Source: Thermotogae bacterium
Lineage (GTDB): Bacteria; Hydrothermota; Hydrothermia; LBFQ01
Reading direction: 5' to 3'
DNA length: 42,488 bases
Assembly (NCBI GenBank): GCA_013153965.1
Contig: JAADDJ010000003.1
Coordinates: 1-42,488 of the forward strand
The translations under genes were made by a program, and so were the position numbers. The notes beneath the pieces are model-generated. The model did not search any database, was not told where the DNA came from, and saw only the letters and a program-made list of their open reading frames with translations. This document shows positions 1 through 8,723 of this stretch, in pieces; position 1 is the first letter of the stretch, and the number at the start of each line of letters is the position of its first letter.

Positions 1-236
1 CCCTGCCGCCCACCCGGGCCAGCGGTATAAGACTCGGGACCCCCGCCCTCACGACCAGAGGGATGAAGGAGCCGGAGATGCGGGAGATAGGCCGCATAAT
101 CGCCGACGTCCTCAAGAATCCGGACGACGAGAGCGTGAAGGAGAGGGCCCGCTCCAAGGTCAGGGATCTGACCGAGGCCTTCCCCCTGTACGTGAGATAT
201 CGGAGGGCGATGGAGACCATACTCTCGGGAGATTGA
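1..236 (+). CDS. glyA: Serine hydroxymethyltransferase, C-terminal fragment
   Basis: The reading frame is open from base 3 and stops with TGA at 234-236, giving 77 visible residues. They contain the C-terminal signature of GlyA, an [14 protein letters not shown] segment followed by KEPEM and a terminal helix, which lies near the PLP site of this family. The enzyme interconverts serine and glycine while charging tetrahydrofolate. The 5' part lies outside the window. The gene ends 42 bp before the V-ATPase operon, whose own -10 box sits in that gap, so the two are probably separate transcription units. Confidence 0.9.
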   Translation, partial: LPPTRASGIRLGTPALTTRGMKEPEMREIGRIIADVLKNPDDESVKERARSKVRDLTEAFPLYVRYRRAMETILSGD

Positions 237-263
237 GGAAAGGCGACGCCTCAACTTCTCCAG

Positions 264-269
264 TATAAT
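264..269 (+). promoter_or_regulatory. -10 box (TATAAT) of the V-ATPase operon, leaderless type
   Basis: Perfect TATAAT 9 nt before the ATG of ntpI. Transcription would start within a few bases of the start codon. No clear -35 hexamer. Confidence 0.75.
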
Positions 270-278
270 ATCCGCTTC

Positions 279-2132
279 ATGCACGTTCCCATCCTGAAGG
301 TGGAGATAGCCGTCCCGAAGGAGCGCTGGAGAAAGCTGGTAGATGCCTTGGCATATTGGGAAAACTTTCACGTTGAAGAGTACGACGGGGAACATCGCTT
401 TCCGCTTACGGAGGAGGAAGAGGAGGAGAGGAGGAAGGCTCGCAAAGTCCTGAACCACATCTCCGAGATTGAGAGCATCGTAGGACCCATAGACGAGCTT
501 CCCGTTTCGGCGGAGCTGAAGTACGAGGAGGTCAAGAGGGTACGGGACGAGTTCGCCGAGGTGGGAAAGGCCATCGCCAAGCTCAAGGAGGAGGAGAGGC
601 GACTGGCCGACTATCTGGCCCTCTCAAAGAATCTCCCCGAGGGTAAGAAGGTCATAGCCGTAGTTCTGGCCCGAAACGAGATATCCTCAAAGGCCTTCCT
701 CGTCAATCTTTTGGAGCAGTGGGGTCTCAACTACGACGAGAGGAGCGTCGGGGACAAGACGCTCGTGGTGATTGACGCCCCGGAGGACAGATACGAGGAG
801 ATTTTGAACGAGCTCCAAAGGAGGGGATTCACCATCCTGCGGCCTCCCAAGGGCTACTCCTCCCTCGCGGAGGTGCAGAGGGCCCTGACGGAGGAGATAC
901 CCCGCAAGCTTAAGGAGTTGGAGAGGGTGCTCTCCTCGCTGAAGGAGAGGTACCTGAACTTCCTGCGGGAGCAGAAGTTCGTCGCAAAGGACATAATAAA
1001 CGTCCTGAGGCTCAAGGAGAAGAGCTTCTCCGCCTCAAAGTTCATGGCCTTCCTCAAGGGGTGGATACCGGCGCCCAAGGTTGACGAGCTGCGGGCCCTT
1101 CTCAAGAGGGTGGATAGGAACGCCTTCCTCCACGCCAAACATCCCGAGGTGGCCGAGTACGAGAGGGTACCCGTCGCCCTCAAGAATCGTCCTCCGCTCT
1201 CGTGGTTCCAGAGCCTGCTTGACATATACGCCCCTCCCGTCTATAGGACGTTTGACCCCACCGTCATAATCGCCTTCTTCTTCCCCCTCTACTACGGATT
1301 CATGCTTGGGGATGCCGGATACGGACTCGTGGGGATGTTCCTGTTCTGGGTTCTGGCGATGGTATCCAAGCCCGGAAGTCAGGGACGCAACCTCTCCATG
1401 GTCTATTTTATAAACTCCCTCATGGCCGTCATATTCGGCCTCATCTTCGGGGAGATATTCGGAGATTGGGGCATAAAGATGGGTCTCATAGAGCCCCTCT
1501 TCCACCGTACCCACAACGGCATGGACCTGCTCTTCATCGCCATAGGCTTCGGATTCTTCCAGATCCTCCTGAGCATGCTCATAGGCGTGTGGAACAACTG
1601 GATCCTCAGGCACACGGGCCACGCCCTGTTTGAGCTGGGACGCTTCTTCGCAATACTCGGCATCCTCCTTCTCATAGCCCCCAATCTCGGGGCCATAGGC
1701 ATAGAGAGGCCTTGGCTCAAGTCCATCTCCGCCCTCTCCCCCGTCCTAACCCCCTTGGGTGCCATCTCCTTCGTCTTGGGCGCCATACTCGTGTTCATCG
1801 GTGAGGCCAAGTCCGGAGGCGTCATAAAGGGGATGGTGGGGCAGATAGAGATATTCTCCGCCTTCGGAAACGTCCTCTCCTACGCCCGACTTGCCGCCGT
1901 GGGGCTGGCGTCGGCCATACTCGCGGAGATAGCCAACCACTTCGCCGACATAGTGCCCGTACCCATCTTCGCCCTGACGGTCGTCGTGGCGTTCCACGCC
2001 TTGGCCTTCGTACTGGGTGTGGTGGACCCCACCATTCAGGGGATGCGTTTGCAGTTCGTGGAATCTTTCACCAAGTTTTTCCTGCCGGCGAGCAGGATAT
2101 TCACACCTATAAGAAAAGGAGGTAGAATATGA
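279..2132 (+). CDS. ntpI: V/A-type ATP synthase subunit I (subunit a)
   Basis: 617 residues, normal for the family. The N-terminal half is charged and alpha-helical with coiled coils (peripheral stalk contact); from about residue 330 there is a block of hydrophobic helices forming the membrane half-channels. Near the end is the conserved SYARLAAVGLA segment, and Arg537 in it is the expected essential arginine facing the proteolipid ring. The protein couples ion flow through the K ring to rotation. It is first in an I-K-E operon; its stop overlaps the ntpK ATG by 4 bp (ATGA). The ATG at 279 is fixed by a TATAAT box just upstream. Whether the coupling ion is H+ or Na+ cannot be told from this subunit. 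Confidence 0.93.
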   Translation: MHVPILKVEIAVPKERWRKLVDALAYWENFHVEEYDGEHRFPLTEEEEEERRKARKVLNHISEIESIVGPIDELPVSAELKYEEVKRVRDEFAEVGKAIAKLKEEERRLADYLALSKNLPEGKKVIAVVLARNEISSKAFLVNLLEQWGLNYDERSVGDKTLVVIDAPEDRYEEILNELQRRGFTILRPPKGYSSLAEVQRALTEEIPRKLKELERVLSSLKERYLNFLREQKFVAKDIINVLRLKEKSFSASKFMAFLKGWIPAPKVDELRALLKRVDRNAFLHAKHPEVAEYERVPVALKNRPPLSWFQSLLDIYAPPVYRTFDPTVIIAFFFPLYYGFMLGDAGYGLVGMFLFWVLAMVSKPGSQGRNLSMVYFINSLMAVIFGLIFGEIFGDWGIKMGLIEPLFHRTHNGMDLLFIAIGFGFFQILLSMLIGVWNNWILRHTGHALFELGRFFAILGILLLIAPNLGAIGIERPWLKSISALSPVLTPLGAISFVLGAILVFIGEAKSGGVIKGMVGQIEIFSAFGNVLSYARLAAVGLASAILAEIANHFADIVPVPIFALTVVVAFHALAFVLGVVDPTIQGMRLQFVESFTKFFLPASRIFTPIRKGGRI

Positions 2133-2428
2133 AGAGGATTCTTGCGACTTTCTTCAGCATCACGCTTTTGCTGATGTTCAGCGTGGGCTTTCTGATGGCC
2201 GCCGAGGCCGGCACCGGTAAGGGATGGGCCGTCTATATCGGCTCCGGTCTGGCCATGGGGCTCTCCGCGCTGGCGACCGGATACGCGCAGGCCAAGATAG
2301 GTGCCGCCGGAGCTGGGGCTCTGGCCGAGGACAAGAGCCTGCAGACCCCCATCCTGATACTCCTCGCTCTCCCCGAGACCATCGTGATTCTGGGGTTCGT
2401 CATAGCGTTCCTCATCTTGATTTTCTAA
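2129..2428 (+). CDS. ntpK: V-type ATP synthase subunit K (proteolipid ring subunit)
   Basis: 99 residues. Residues 1-25 look like a cleavable signal peptide (KR, hydrophobic core, MAAEA), followed by a single hairpin of two membrane helices (about 33-58 and 73-98). Glu83 in LPETIVI is the ion-binding carboxylate. A signal sequence plus one hairpin matches the Thermus-type K subunit rather than the four-helix Enterococcus type. A strong Shine-Dalgarno AAAGGAGGT precedes the ATG, which overlaps the ntpI stop, so translation is likely coupled and strong, as expected for a subunit needed in many copies. Confidence 0.93.
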   Translation: MKRILATFFSITLLLMFSVGFLMAAEAGTGKGWAVYIGSGLAMGLSALATGYAQAKIGAAGAGALAEDKSLQTPILILLALPETIVILGFVIAFLILIF

Positions 2429-2430
2429 GC

Positions 2431-3072
2431 GTGAGACTAAAGGAACTGATAGAGGGGGAGGTCCGCCGAAGGGCGGAGAGGATCCTCATGGAGGCGCACG
2501 AGCGGGCCTCCCTCATCCTCCACAAGGCGCGTCTGGAGGCGGACGACATCATCCGCGAGCATCGTCCGCTCGCCCAGAGCACGTACGAGCAGAGCTTCCA
2601 CTCCTTCCTGTCCCGGTACTACACCGAGGCGAAGGCCAAGGTGCTCTCCGCCCAGATGGAGGTCCTCAAGGAGGCCCGTCGCAGGGCGATGGAGTCCCTG
2701 TCCGAAATCGTAGCCGACAGGCCCCGATACAGGGACCTACTGAAACGTCTGGTGGAGGCCACGCTCGGATACATAGGCAAGAGCGCCGCCGTCCATGTGA
2801 ATCCCCGGGACGTGGAGTTGGTGAGGGAGATACTGGAGGAGTTGCCCCAAGAGTGGGTTCTCAAGCCGCCCAAGGACGCCTCCATGTGGAACATAGACGT
2901 CTCCGCTTGGGAGGTCGTCCCCGATGAGAGCGTGTGGGCCGGCGTGGTGGTGAGGGACAGGGAGAGGAACTTCATCCTCAACAACGACCTATCCGTGAGG
3001 TTGGAGCGGGCCTACCAGTCTCTGCTTGAGGACTTCCGGAAAGAGGTGGAGTACTTTGAGGAAGGAATTTGA
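2431..3072 (+). CDS. ntpE: V-type ATP synthase subunit E (peripheral stalk)
   Basis: 213 residues from a GTG start 2 bp after the ntpK stop; an upstream in-frame extension only overlaps ntpK and is not real. The N-terminal 70 residues form a charged helix (RRRAERILMEAHERA) that would pair with subunit G/H in the stalk, and the C-terminal domain carries the family pattern GVVVRDRERNFILNNDLSVRLER. It anchors the catalytic A3B3 head to the stator. It is the last ATPase subunit in this cluster; C, F, A, B and D are not in the window. Confidence 0.88.
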   Translation: MRLKELIEGEVRRRAERILMEAHERASLILHKARLEADDIIREHRPLAQSTYEQSFHSFLSRYYTEAKAKVLSAQMEVLKEARRRAMESLSEIVADRPRYRDLLKRLVEATLGYIGKSAAVHVNPRDVELVREILEELPQEWVLKPPKDASMWNIDVSAWEVVPDESVWAGVVVRDRERNFILNNDLSVRLERAYQSLLEDFRKEVEYFEEGI

Positions 3073-3997
3073 GGAGCTCAAGCGGGAGATAGGGCGGGCG
3101 GTCGTAGGCTTTGATTCGGTGGTTGAGAGGCTGACTGTGGCCGTAATAACCGACGGCCACGTCCTGATCGTGGGGGTTCCCGGATTGGCCAAGACCTTGG
3201 TCGTGAGGGCCTTCGCCAAGGCTCTGGGACTCTCCTTCAACCGCATCCAATTCACCCCCGACCTGATGCCGACGGACATAACCGGGACGGAGATCCTGCG
3301 AGGGAACGAGTTCGTCTTCGTCAAGGGACCTGTGTTCGCCAACGTCGTTCTGGCGGACGAGATAAACCGGGCCCCTCCCAAGACCCAATCGGCCCTTCTG
3401 GAGGTGATGCAAGAGCGGAGGATAACCTACGCGGGCAAGACGTACGAGGTACCCAAGCCCTTCTTCGTTCTGGCCACCCAGAACCCCATAGAGCAGGAGG
3501 GGACCTACCCGCTCCCCGAGGCCCAGTTGGACCGCTTCATAATGGAGATTGACATCACCTATCCCTCCTACGAGGACGAGCTCCGTATAGCCCTACTTAG
3601 GGGTTTTGCCGCCTTGGATGAGATAGGACAGGTGCTCACGGAGGACGACATCCTCCGCTTCCAGCGGGAAGCATCCCAGCTCCCGGTTCCGGACCACGTG
3701 GTGGAGTACGCCGTTCGGCTGGTCAGGAATACCCGCCCCGTTGAGCCTTCCGCCCCGAAGGTCGTTAAGGAGTTCGTGAGGTACGGCGCGGGTCCGAGGG
3801 CCTCCCAGTTCCTCGTCTGGGCCTCCCGCTCGCTGGCATACATACGGGATAAGGCCGTCCCGACCACCGAGGATGTGAGGGACCTGTTCTACGACGTCCT
3901 CAAGCACAGGGTGATACTGCACTTCCGGGCGGAGGCGGAGGGTATAACCGTACGTCAGGTTCTAGACGACGTCCTGAAGGCTACCCCCGTCAAGTGA
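3056..3997 (+). CDS. MoxR family AAA+ ATPase
   Basis: 313 residues from the TTG at 3056, chosen because AAAGAGGTGG lies 6-7 nt upstream; an in-frame TTG at 3026 would add ten residues with no ribosome site. Walker A is GVPGLAKT (40-47), Walker B VVLADE (97-102), sensor 1 ATQNP (140-144), followed by the lid domain with GPRASQFLVWASRS. MoxR ATPases act as chaperones that mature metalloenzymes or envelope complexes, usually beside DUF58 and VWA-domain genes. No such partners are here: the gene overlaps ntpE by 17 bp and ends the V-ATPase operon. A role in ATPase assembly is only a guess from position. Confidence 0.9.
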   Translation: MRKEFEELKREIGRAVVGFDSVVERLTVAVITDGHVLIVGVPGLAKTLVVRAFAKALGLSFNRIQFTPDLMPTDITGTEILRGNEFVFVKGPVFANVVLADEINRAPPKTQSALLEVMQERRITYAGKTYEVPKPFFVLATQNPIEQEGTYPLPEAQLDRFIMEIDITYPSYEDELRIALLRGFAALDEIGQVLTEDDILRFQREASQLPVPDHVVEYAVRLVRNTRPVEPSAPKVVKEFVRYGAGPRASQFLVWASRSLAYIRDKAVPTTEDVRDLFYDVLKHRVILHFRAEAEGITVRQVLDDVLKATPVK

Positions 3998-4939
3998 TCA
4001 CCTGAAGGTCCTTATTATCCCCTCAACCCTCAGAACCAGATTGACCTTATTCTGGCTCTCGGGAGCGAAGACCCCGGCGTCCAACAGGTAGAACCGTCCG
4101 TCCTTGTTGAAGGCGTAGGAGACGAAGGGCCCGCCGGCGACGAGGGTGTCGTTCTTCCAGAGACCGTAAATCTTGAGGATACTCACACCCGCCACGTTGT
4201 CGGTCATGGATGTGATGTACTCACGCACGACGCTATCCCCCTCGTAGTATATCGTCGTCAGGCTGTCGCGCAGATTCACCACATCCTCCAAGGTGAAACT
4301 CCTCTCCGAAGGCTCGGAGTATATGAATATGAAGCGGCTCGGATTCCCCTTTATGAAGGAGAGGAATCCCTCGCCCTCCTTGTACTCCTTCCATCCGGCC
4401 GGTATCACCATCTCCAAGCCGAAGAGCCGCTTGACCTTCTCCATCGCCTTCCTGTTCTTCCCACCCAAGAACTCAACCTCCGAGAGCTCTCGTATGGCCT
4501 TGTTGAGGATGGTATCCCATATCACGGGCATATAGTCGGTTATCATGCGGAGCATGGCCCTTGAGTCGTAGGAGCATACGAGGATGGTGAAGTCCCCCCT
4601 GAGGAAGAGATTCTTCCTGAAGAGAACACCCTCCTCCTCCTTGCAGAGGCTCCAGAGGGAGTCGTTCGGCAGCAGGAATAGAATCTTGTTGCGGAAGTTC
4701 TCGTACTGGGGAAACTTGTCCCACTTTATCGGACGCAGGTATATGAGGGTCTCCGGTTGGGGCGTGTAGAGGATGCGGGTCATGTACTTGTAGAGGGCTC
4801 CGGCCGAGAATTTGCTGTCCTCCGAATACACCATGAGCACCTCGCGACTCGTACCCACCAGAACCTTCGCCTCACCGCCGCAACTCGCGAGCGACGCTAC
4901 GAGCGCCAGCACGAACGTTATCCTTAAAAGCCTGTTCAA
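3998..4939 (-). CDS. DUF4837 family lipoprotein
   Basis: 313 residues from TTG at 4939, fixed by TAAAAT 6 nt upstream. The N-terminus has a basic n-region, a hydrophobic core and the lipobox LASC at about 17-20, so it should be a lipid-anchored envelope protein. The C-terminal part contains GLWKNDTLVAGGPFVSYAF and LDAGVFAPES, which I recognise as the hallmark of DUF4837, a family of unknown function seen mostly in Bacteroidetes. The gene is convergent with moxR with no gap. No enzymatic motif is visible. Confidence 0.75.
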   Translation of the reverse strand: MNRLLRITFVLALVASLASCGGEAKVLVGTSREVLMVYSEDSKFSAGALYKYMTRILYTPQPETLIYLRPIKWDKFPQYENFRNKILFLLPNDSLWSLCKEEEGVLFRKNLFLRGDFTILVCSYDSRAMLRMITDYMPVIWDTILNKAIRELSEVEFLGGKNRKAMEKVKRLFGLEMVIPAGWKEYKEGEGFLSFIKGNPSRFIFIYSEPSERSFTLEDVVNLRDSLTTIYYEGDSVVREYITSMTDNVAGVSILKIYGLWKNDTLVAGGPFVSYAFNKDGRFYLLDAGVFAPESQNKVNLVLRVEGIIRTFR

Positions 4940-4945
4940 GTTCTT

Positions 4946-4951
4946 ATTTTA
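4946..4951 (-). promoter_or_regulatory. -10 box (TAAAAT) of the DUF4837 gene, leaderless type
   Basis: TAAAAT on the minus strand, 6 nt before the TTG start at 4939. Confidence 0.7.
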
Positions 4952-4973
4952 TCCCCGAAGTGGGGACGCCCCC

Positions 4974-7025
4974 TCACCTAACTAAGACCTTCCTTATCTC
5001 CTTACCCTCAACCACGAAGTAAATGCCCCTCGTCTTCGGGATGGCGCCTCCCACGTACTTGCCGTCGCTCCTATAGACGGCCCTTCGCTCGGGGGTAGCT
5101 GTGAGGTCCCTCGCTCCCTCGGCCACGGCCACACCCGAGGCGTATATGACCTCCGGAGGGCTCCAGTCTCCCCACCCCTTGGCGGTGTTGTACCCTCTCA
5201 TCTGCAGGTAGTAGGTCCCCTGCGTCAGGGTCAGGGTATAGGGCAGGGAGGTGATGGCCGTATCCACCACCACCTCGCCGGAGAACTCCGGCACCGGGTG
5301 TATATCATCTACGAAGAAGCCGTCGTCCGTGACGTAGGAGTCGCTCACGAATCTGAAGCGGAAATATACCCACTTGCCGACCCAAGGCTCAAGAGAGTAC
5401 GCCTTTCGCACCCATCCGCCGGAGCTTCCCGTGAATTTCTCCAACGTGTGGAAGGCACGTCCATCCTCCGACACCTCAACGAAGGCGGCGTCGTAGTTCA
5501 GCTCTATGGAGTACCAGGTCCAGAAGGTGAGGCTGTCCCCCGGCCGCACGAGGTACGGGTAGAGGATTGTCATATGGTTGGCGGCGTTGTTGGTGTAGTT
5601 GGCGGCGAACGAGTAGGAGCCCCCATGCGCCTGCGAGCTGGAGCGGGTGAATCCGCTGTAGGTCCAGAGAGCCATGGATGTCTCGGCGTCGTCGGTCCCG
5701 ACGGAGTAATCGGTGAAGTACCGGAGGGCGAATCTCTCGGGGTCCATGTAGGGGGAGCGGAGGGTGGGGGATACGGAGAATGTGAGGGGCACCGTGTCGG
5801 GCAGATTCAGGGAGTCTATGCGCACCATGGCCTTTATGAGGCTCCTTATGGTGGGGGCGTTGCGCAGGAGGGCCGCCATCCCCTTCCAGTTCTCCCTGAC
5901 TATCTGGTCCAGCTGGGTGGCGTCGGGTTGGAACTCCTCGCAGGCCTCAACCGTGAAGGCTATCATCGGATAGCCGCTGGAGTATATGGAATGCCCGTAC
6001 TCCCAATCGTCCGAATCGGCCGTGGCGGTGTAGCCTATGTCGGGCGCCTGAACGGCCGAGTAGGGATTGTTGTTCTCCGTCACCATCTGGGAGGCCATGC
6101 TGTCGGCGAGGGCGTAGAGTAGGGCATCGTCGGGCGCGCTGCTGGAGGTATATCCCCACGGGTACAGAACGACACCGCTGTAGGTGTGATAGTTTATCGC
6201 CGCGACCAGATTGGGATGGCTCTCAACGAAGGCCCTGATGGCATCCGTCTCCGCCTCGCTGAAGGGTAGGGGACCGCAATACACGTCGTCGGAGGGGTAG
6301 TTGGTGGTCCCGGGCGTGGGAGTACAGTGCTGCCCGCGGGGGTCCGCGTTGTCGGCTCCCCGGTAGTTGCGGTTCAGATCCACGCCGTAGGTTCCGAACT
6401 CCGGGAAGTATCGGCGATTCTTCCGCCACATCGTGTTGCCGAGGTCGTAGGAGTAGTGGTATCCGTCGGGATTGACCAGGGGTATCACGTATATGTCAAG
6501 GTTATTGACGAAGTCGGTTATCTGGGGGTCGGAGCCGTAGCCACGAAGGAGCGTGTCTATGAAGAACATGGTTATCTCAACCGTGGGCCACTCCCGGGCG
6601 TGGTGGAGACCCGTTATGAGAACCGCCGGCTCACCCTCATCGGTATCGGGGTTGTCCGTTATGCGCAGAACTATTATAGGCCTACCCTCGTAGGTGGTGG
6701 CGAGGGTGTCAAGGCGGGTTATACTCGGATGGGCGGTCGCGTAGGACACCAGGTCCGAGAAGACCTGGTCCGTTGACCTGTAGGAGCCGAGAACCCTCGC
6801 GGCGTGGGCCTCAACGTCCTCAATCACCACCTCACTTTTGAGACCGAGACCTCTGATTATTCCGACCTCTCCCTCACTCACGGCTATATCCGTCCATTCG
6901 CCCCTCGGGGAGAATCCGACCACGTCAATCTCCCGTAAGGGAAGTCGCTTCACCTCGTCGGGAGGGGCATAAACTCTTAGGATCACGTTGGGCGCTCCGT
7001 TGTATGCCACAAAGAGCAACATCAT
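4974..7025 (-). CDS. Secreted M14 zinc carboxypeptidase with Por-type C-terminal sorting domain
   Basis: 683 residues. The peptidase M14 domain spans about 85-385: zinc ligands H142 and E145 in HHAREW, third ligand H280 in INYHTYSG, substrate-binding DLNRN at 216-220 and catalytic E360 in FTVEACEE. A beta-sandwich of jelly-roll type follows (about 440-590, with TDDGFFVDDI), then a fibronectin-like stretch. The last 35 residues, from VYRSDGKYVGG to GIYFVVEGKEIRKVLVR, resemble a type IX secretion sorting domain. The N-terminus is a very short uncharged hydrophobic stretch (MMLLFVAYNGAPN). The start is fixed by TAGAAT 9 nt upstream. It probably digests extracellular proteins, releasing C-terminal amino acids. 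Confidence 0.9.
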   Translation of the reverse strand: MMLLFVAYNGAPNVILRVYAPPDEVKRLPLREIDVVGFSPRGEWTDIAVSEGEVGIIRGLGLKSEVVIEDVEAHAARVLGSYRSTDQVFSDLVSYATAHPSITRLDTLATTYEGRPIIVLRITDNPDTDEGEPAVLITGLHHAREWPTVEITMFFIDTLLRGYGSDPQITDFVNNLDIYVIPLVNPDGYHYSYDLGNTMWRKNRRYFPEFGTYGVDLNRNYRGADNADPRGQHCTPTPGTTNYPSDDVYCGPLPFSEAETDAIRAFVESHPNLVAAINYHTYSGVVLYPWGYTSSSAPDDALLYALADSMASQMVTENNNPYSAVQAPDIGYTATADSDDWEYGHSIYSSGYPMIAFTVEACEEFQPDATQLDQIVRENWKGMAALLRNAPTIRSLIKAMVRIDSLNLPDTVPLTFSVSPTLRSPYMDPERFALRYFTDYSVGTDDAETSMALWTYSGFTRSSSQAHGGSYSFAANYTNNAANHMTILYPYLVRPGDSLTFWTWYSIELNYDAAFVEVSEDGRAFHTLEKFTGSSGGWVRKAYSLEPWVGKWVYFRFRFVSDSYVTDDGFFVDDIHPVPEFSGEVVVDTAITSLPYTLTLTQGTYYLQMRGYNTAKGWGDWSPPEVIYASGVAVAEGARDLTATPERRAVYRSDGKYVGGAIPKTRGIYFVVEGKEIRKVLVR

Positions 7026-7034
7026 GATACCTGT

Positions 7035-7040
7035 ATTCTA
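7035..7040 (-). promoter_or_regulatory. -10 box (TAGAAT) of the M14 peptidase gene
   Basis: TAGAAT on the minus strand, 9 nt before the ATG at 7025. Only 17 bp separate it from the divergent TAAAAT at 7058. Confidence 0.75.
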
Positions 7041-7057
7041 ACGCAGGTAGTCGCCCT

Positions 7058-7063
7058 TAAAAT
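7058..7063 (+). promoter_or_regulatory. -10 box (TAAAAT) of the barrel protein gene
   Basis: TAAAAT 6 nt before the ATG at 7070. Confidence 0.7.
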
Positions 7064-7069
7064 AGGAGC

Positions 7070-7513
7070 ATGCTGGTGTTGATGTTTTCCGCTCTGTCGG
7101 CTGCTCCCTCGTCGGGAGTTAGCGTGGGTTTGGTTCTGGGGGATCCCTCGGGTATCTCCCTCAAATTCTGGGGAACCGGCGGCAACTCCGCCTTCCAGCT
7201 CCATGCGGGTGGGGGAGGCTTCATAGCGCCGGGCTGGTTGGCCATATCCGGCTCCCTGCTCTATCACATATCCCTAAGCCGCCAGACCCCCATACAGGGC
7301 TATCTGGGGCCGGGGGTGTATGTGGGTGTCTCCTCAAGGACGAACGGCGTGGGAGTCATAGGTCTGCAGATGCCCTTCGGCCTGGAGTTGATCTTCAGCG
7401 AAGTTCCCCTTGACCTCTTCATGGAGATACCGCCCATATTCTACATGACCACCGAGGGGAATATGGGCTTCGGATTGGGCATGGGACTGGGGCTTCGCTT
7501 CATCCTCAAGTAG
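7070..7513 (+). CDS. Small outer-membrane beta-barrel protein, function unknown
   Basis: 147 residues. A short uncharged signal peptide (MLVLMFSALSAA, cleavage near residue 12) is followed by alternating hydrophobic/polar strands rich in glycine and aromatic residues, such as GISLKFWGTGG, GYLGPGVYVGVSS and a final GLGLRFILK. The pattern fits an eight-stranded outer-membrane barrel. The segment LELIFSEVPLDLFMEIPP is typical of small hypothetical barrels found next to envelope genes in several diderm phyla. No enzymatic residue stands out. It lies 19 bp upstream of hisS but hisS has its own -10 box. Confidence 0.65.
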   Translation: MLVLMFSALSAAPSSGVSVGLVLGDPSGISLKFWGTGGNSAFQLHAGGGGFIAPGWLAISGSLLYHISLSRQTPIQGYLGPGVYVGVSSRTNGVGVIGLQMPFGLELIFSEVPLDLFMEIPPIFYMTTEGNMGFGLGMGLGLRFILK

Positions 7514-7520
7514 TCGGAGG

Positions 7521-7526
7521 TAGAAT
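7521..7526 (+). promoter_or_regulatory. -10 box (TAGAAT) of hisS
   Basis: TAGAAT 6 nt before the ATG at 7533, inside the 19-bp gap after the barrel gene. Confidence 0.7.
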
Positions 7527-7532
7527 CTACCG

Positions 7533-8723
7533 ATGGCTGTCAAGGCCCTGAGGGGTTTTAGGGATATTTACGGTGAGGATTGGGAGAAGTTTTTGAGGAT
7601 ATACGAGACTTTCCGCTCCACCTTGGACCTGTTCAACTTCACGTGGATAGAGACGCCCATCCTTGAGAGGGTGGCTCTCTTCGTCAGGTCCGTTGGGGAG
7701 GATACGGACATAGTGCAGAAGCAGATGTTCGCCTTCAAGGACAGGGGAGGGAGGGACGTGGTCCTGCGACCGGAGGGGACGGCCGGCGTTATAAGGGCCT
7801 TCGTGGAGCATGGCATGACTCCCCCCAAGAGGTTGGCATACTTCGGACCGATGTTCCGGGCGGAGAGGCCCCAGAGGGGCCGCTACAGGCAGTTCTACCA
7901 GATAGGCGCCGAGTTCATCGGGTATTCGGGTTATCTGGCCGACGTGGAGGGCATCCTATCCGCCTACCTCCCCCTGAAGAGCTTGGGGCTGAACGTGGAG
8001 GTTCTCATAAATACCCTCGGAAGCGCGGAGGCGAAGCGCAGGTACTCTCAAGCCTTGCGGGAGTACCTGGCCGGCGTTGATGATCTGTGCGAGGATTGCA
8101 AGCGGAGACGGCGGACCAACCCCCTGCGGGTTCTGGACTGCAAGGTGGATGGGCATCGCATCTCACCCCCTGACATCTTGGACTTCGTGGATGAGAGAGA
8201 GAGGGAGAATTTCAACAGGATGATGGAGACTTTGAGGGAGTGGGGGGTCCCCGTGCGCAGGGACAGGAATCTCGTGAGGGGACTGGACTACTACACGGGC
8301 GTCGTCTTTGAGATAAAGTCCAAGGATTTGGACGCGGCGCAGAGTACGATTCTGGCCGGCGGACGGTACGATGGCCTCGTTGAGGATCTCGGGGGCAAAC
8401 CCACGCCCGCCTTCGGATGGGCCGCCGGCGTTGATAGGATAGCCTTGGTATATGATGGAAGACCCGAGAGAAAACCCCTCTACTTCGTCGTCAGGACGTC
8501 GGAGGAGCTGAGGGAGTACGCCTTCTACGTACTCATGAGGCTGAGGGAGGAGGGGAAGAGGGCGGACATGCTCCACGAGAGAAGGAGTCTGAAGGCGCAG
8601 ATGAGGTACGCCCACAGGGTGGGTGCCCGATGGGTCGTTATAGTGGGTGAGGAGGAGTACGAGCGTGGGATGTACAGGCTCAAGGATATGGAGACGGGTG
8701 AGGAGAGTCTGGTGGCCCTCTAA
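7533..8723 (+). CDS. hisS: Histidyl-tRNA synthetase
   Basis: 396 residues, at the short end for HisRS (about 400-425). Class II motif 2 lies at 109-125 (RAERPQRGRYRQFYQ), preceded by VVLRPEGTAGVIR. The histidine-specific signature is VRGLDYYTGVVFE at 248-260. The insertion with LCEDCKRRRRTNPLRVLDCK is normal for the family. The C-terminal anticodon-binding domain (from about 315) is compact. It charges tRNA-His in the cytoplasm. Its stop overlaps the convergent sfsA stop by 4 bp. Confidence 0.97.
   Translation: MAVKALRGFRDIYGEDWEKFLRIYETFRSTLDLFNFTWIETPILERVALFVRSVGEDTDIVQKQMFAFKDRGGRDVVLRPEGTAGVIRAFVEHGMTPPKRLAYFGPMFRAERPQRGRYRQFYQIGAEFIGYSGYLADVEGILSAYLPLKSLGLNVEVLINTLGSAEAKRRYSQALREYLAGVDDLCEDCKRRRRTNPLRVLDCKVDGHRISPPDILDFVDERERENFNRMMETLREWGVPVRRDRNLVRGLDYYTGVVFEIKSKDLDAAQSTILAGGRYDGLVEDLGGKPTPAFGWAAGVDRIALVYDGRPERKPLYFVVRTSEELREYAFYVLMRLREEGKRADMLHERRSLKAQMRYAHRVGARWVVIVGEEEYERGMYRLKDMETGEESLVAL

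Noticed and set aside
2224-2430. Extended frame upstream of ntpE
   Set aside because: It only reads ntpK in another frame; ntpE starts at GTG 2431.
5298-6122. 274-codon plus-strand open frame
   Set aside because: Antisense to the M14 peptidase, with Val/Gly-rich low-complexity translation produced by the strong codon bias of the real gene.
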